Part shown: positions 62,288-64,000 of the stretch, piece after piece
Layout: every line of letters begins with the position of its first letter
Numbering within the stretch: the first letter of the stretch is position 1
Assembly (NCBI RefSeq): GCF_014649035.1
Contig: NZ_BMSG01000003.1
Span: forward strand, 186,001 to 250,000
DNA: 64,000 bases
Reading direction: 5' to 3'
Origin: Streptomyces sindenensis
GTDB taxonomy: Bacteria > Actinomycetota > Actinomycetes > Streptomycetales > Streptomycetaceae
Made by a program: the position numbers and the translations under genes
The notes under the pieces: model-generated
The model's database searches: none
What the model was told of the DNA's origin: nothing
Seen by the model: the letters and a program-made list of their open reading frames with translations, nothing else

Positions 62288-63432
62288 CAGCGCCGTCCCT
62301 TCGGCAGGCCGAGCAGCCGCTCGGCGATGATGTCGCGCTGGATCTCGTTCGTCCCGGCGTAGATCGGCCCGGCGAGGGCGAAGACGTACCCCTCCGCCCA
62401 CGCGGTGTCCGCCACCTCCGCGTCCGGGCCGAGCAGATCGAGCGCCGTCTCGTGCAGCGCGATGTCGTAGCGGGACCAGAACACCTTGTTCAGGCTGGAC
62501 TCCGGCCCGAGCGCCGCGCCCGCCGCGAACCGCGCCGCGGAGGCCGCCGTGAACAGCTGGTACGCCCGCGCTCCGATCACCGCGTCCGCCACCCGGTCCC
62601 GTAGCGCCGTGTCCGCCGGGTCGCCCGCCCGACGCCACAGCTCCGTCACACGGCCGGCGGCGGCCGTGAAACGGCCGGGGGAGCGGAGGGTGAGGCCCCG
62701 CTCGTCGCCGGTCGCCGACATCGCGATGCGCCAGCCCTGCCCCGGCTCCCCGATGACGTCCTCGTCCGGTACGAAGACCTCGTCGAGGAAGACCTCGGCG
62801 AACGCGGGCTTCCCGTCCAGCCGCCCGACGGGACGGACCGTCACCCCGGGCTCCCGCAGCCCGAACATCAGATACGTCAGCCCGTGATGCGGCTTCGCGG
62901 CCCCCGGGTCCGTGCGGAAGATCCCGAACGCCCGGTCCGCGAAGGCCGCCCGCGAGGACCACGTCTTCTGCCCCGACAGCAGCCAGCCGCCCTCCGTCCG
63001 CACCGCCCGCGACCGCAGCGCCGCCAGGTCGGACCCGGCCTCCGGCTCCGACCAGGCCTGCGCCCAGATCACCTCGCCGCTCGCCATCGGCCCCAGCACC
63101 CGGGCCCGCTGACCGGCCGTGCCGTGGGCGAGGAGGGTCGGGGCGAGCAGACTGACCCCGTTCTGCGAGACCCGGCCCGGCGCGCCCGCCGCCCAGTACT
63201 CCTCCTCGAACGCCAGCCAGCCGAAGAGGTCCGCGCCCCGGCCCCCGTACTCCTCGGGCCAGGAGACCGCCGACCACCGCCCGGAGTGCAGCAGCGCCTC
63301 CCACTCCCGGTGCGCGGCGAACCCCTCCTCGGTCTCCAGGGACGGCAGCGGCCGGGCCGGTACGTGCTCCCGCAGCCAGGCGCGGGCCTCGGTCCGCAGG
63401 GACTCGGTCCGTGCTGTCTGCTCCAGGTCCAT
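62287..63432 (-). CDS. acyl-CoA dehydrogenase (FadE-type)
   Basis: The 381-residue flavoenzyme has SWPEEYGGRGADLFGWLAFEEEYW, the FAD-binding AQAWSEPEAGSDLAAL, the second signature IYAGTNEIQRDIIAERLLGL, and PHHGLTYLMF. It introduces an alpha-beta double bond into a CoA thioester. GGAAGG upstream supports ATG 63432. The sequence style resembles the FadE members of the KstR2 (cholesterol C/D-ring) regulon, which is inference. Its start lies 29 bp from the KstR2-like operator. Confidence 0.9.
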   Translation of the reverse strand: MDLEQTARTESLRTEARAWLREHVPARPLPSLETEEGFAAHREWEALLHSGRWSAVSWPEEYGGRGADLFGWLAFEEEYWAAGAPGRVSQNGVSLLAPTLLAHGTAGQRARVLGPMASGEVIWAQAWSEPEAGSDLAALRSRAVRTEGGWLLSGQKTWSSRAAFADRAFGIFRTDPGAAKPHHGLTYLMFGLREPGVTVRPVGRLDGKPAFAEVFLDEVFVPDEDVIGEPGQGWRIAMSATGDERGLTLRSPGRFTAAAGRVTELWRRAGDPADTALRDRVADAVIGARAYQLFTAASAARFAAGAALGPESSLNKVFWSRYDIALHETALDLLGPDAEVADTAWAEGYVFALAGPIYAGTNEIQRDIIAERLLGLPKGRR

Positions 63433-63461
63433 CGGGGCGCCTTCCGTCGAGGCCGTTCCCT

Positions 63462-63475
63462 AACAAGTGTTTGGT
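63462..63475. promoter_or_regulatory. KstR2-like operator between divergent acyl-CoA dehydrogenase and SDR genes
   Basis: The segment fits AnCAAGnnCTTGnT at all but one fixed position (a T for the C after the spacer). It lies in the 78-102-bp divergent promoter region and is a plausible TetR-type repressor site for both transcripts. No such regulator is in the window. Confidence 0.5.
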
Positions 63476-63534
63476 AGGTTAACGTACGGCCCCAGCACGG
63501 TCGAGGAGTCATGAGGCGTCAGGGGGACGAGCCG

Positions 63535-64000
63535 ATGAGCGCACCGCCGTATCTGCCGGGACACGGACTGCTGACCGGCCGCACCGCCGTCGTCACCGCC
63601 GCCGCCGGATCCGGGATCGGCGGCGCCACCGCCCGCCGCTTCCTGGAGGAAGGCGCCCGCGTGGTCATCAGCGACGCCCACACCCGCCGGCTGAAGGAGA
63701 GCGCCCACGTCCTCGTCGAAGCGTTCGGCCCCGACCGCGTCACCGCCCTGACCTGCGACGTCACCGACGAGGACCAGGTCGCCGCCCTCTTCGCACACAC
63801 CGAGCGCACCCACGGCGGCCTCGACATCGTCGTCAACAACGCCGGCCTCGGCGGCACCGCCGAACTCACCGAGATGACCGACGACCAGTGGACGAGGATC
63901 CTCGACGTCACCCTCAACGGCACCTTCCGCTGCACCCGTGCCGCCCTGCGCTCCCTCAAGGCCGCCGGACGCGGCGGAGTCGTCGTCAACAACGCCTCCG
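63535..64000 (+). CDS. short-chain dehydrogenase/reductase, 3' truncated by window
   Basis: The visible 155 residues are a classical SDR. They include the Gly-rich NAD(P) loop TAAAGSGIGGATARRFL, the Asp of VISDAHTRRL that favours NAD+, CDVTDEDQV, and the NNAG motif (VVNNAGLGG). The Ser-Tyr-Lys active site lies beyond the window end. AGGGGG nine bases before ATG 63535 supports this start; ATG 63511 has GAGGAG only two bases ahead. It is divergent from two acyl-CoA dehydrogenases and may act on the same substrate. Confidence 0.88.
   Translation, partial: MSAPPYLPGHGLLTGRTAVVTAAAGSGIGGATARRFLEEGARVVISDAHTRRLKESAHVLVEAFGPDRVTALTCDVTDEDQVAALFAHTERTHGGLDIVVNNAGLGGTAELTEMTDDQWTRILDVTLNGTFRCTRAALRSLKAAGRGGVVVNNAS

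Overview
The window is about 64 kb of very GC-rich actinobacterial chromosome. GTG starts are common, ATGA/GTGA overlaps couple many genes, and the gene order (dnaE, a his-trp supercluster, lgt, gltBD) is that of a Streptomyces core chromosome. I could not run any search, so family calls come from reading motifs and overall sequence character. I see no rRNA, tRNA, CRISPR array or complete insertion sequence.

Layout. 1-6.0 kb: the 3' end of a CPA1 Na+/H+ antiporter, an MscS channel, a dienelactone-hydrolase-like protein, a membrane-anchored CPVC thioredoxin-fold protein, an unknown membrane protein and a DUF2252 protein. A 62-bp palindromic MITE-like element sits on the stop codon of the DUF2252 gene. 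6.2-9.8 kb: dnaE. 9.8-19 kb: a small basic protein, a NYN-domain protein, an ABC-2 exporter pair with a possible coupled mini-ORF between the genes, a DUF2567-like protein, and a minus-strand group (TPR-like protein, LON-domain protein, YbaK), then a polymer-binding-like membrane protein with a TTA codon.

19.1-24.8 kb is a tightly overlapped histidine operon: hisD-hisC-hisB-small membrane protein-hisH-priA-ridA-hisF. It ends in a perfect 16-bp stem terminator. 25-33.3 kb is an accessory block: a secreted PET-hydrolase/cutinase-like esterase, a large LuxR-type ATPase regulator with a TTA codon and a degenerate P-loop, a PucR-like regulator, an ArsR-like regulator with a strong double-palindrome operator plus an MFS efflux pump (TTA codon), and a DinB-like protein. 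33.4-42.6 kb resumes biosynthesis: hisI-trpE, three small membrane proteins, trpC-trpM-trpB-trpA, a second CPVC protein, and lgt. No trpF, trpD, trpG, hisG or hisE lies in the window. A dual-function PriA would cover the missing TrpF step.

42.7-50.7 kb is the most unusual part. It is a seven-gene minus-strand operon with four consecutive, divergent ADP-ribosylglycohydrolase-family genes, then a ribokinase-like PfkB kinase, a CaiB/BaiF CoA-transferase and a CitE-like lyase. Nearly every junction is a 4-nt overlap. I read it as a candidate catabolic pathway for ribosylated (ADP-ribosyl or N-riboside) compounds; this is inference. It is flanked by a divergent VIT/CCC1 iron-manganese transporter gene with two iron-box-like sites upstream.

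52.1-58.2 kb is gltBD, preceded by a 485-bp region with an array of GTCAC repeats and a GlnR-box-like site. 58.3-61.3 kb holds a rhomboid protease with an N-terminal Cys-rich finger, a TerF-like VWA protein, a HutD/Ves-like protein and a PPOX-type flavin protein. 61.3-64 kb carries two coupled acyl-CoA dehydrogenases divergent from a short-chain dehydrogenase cut by the window end. A KstR2-like operator lies between them, which suggests steroid C/D-ring or related acyl-CoA catabolism.
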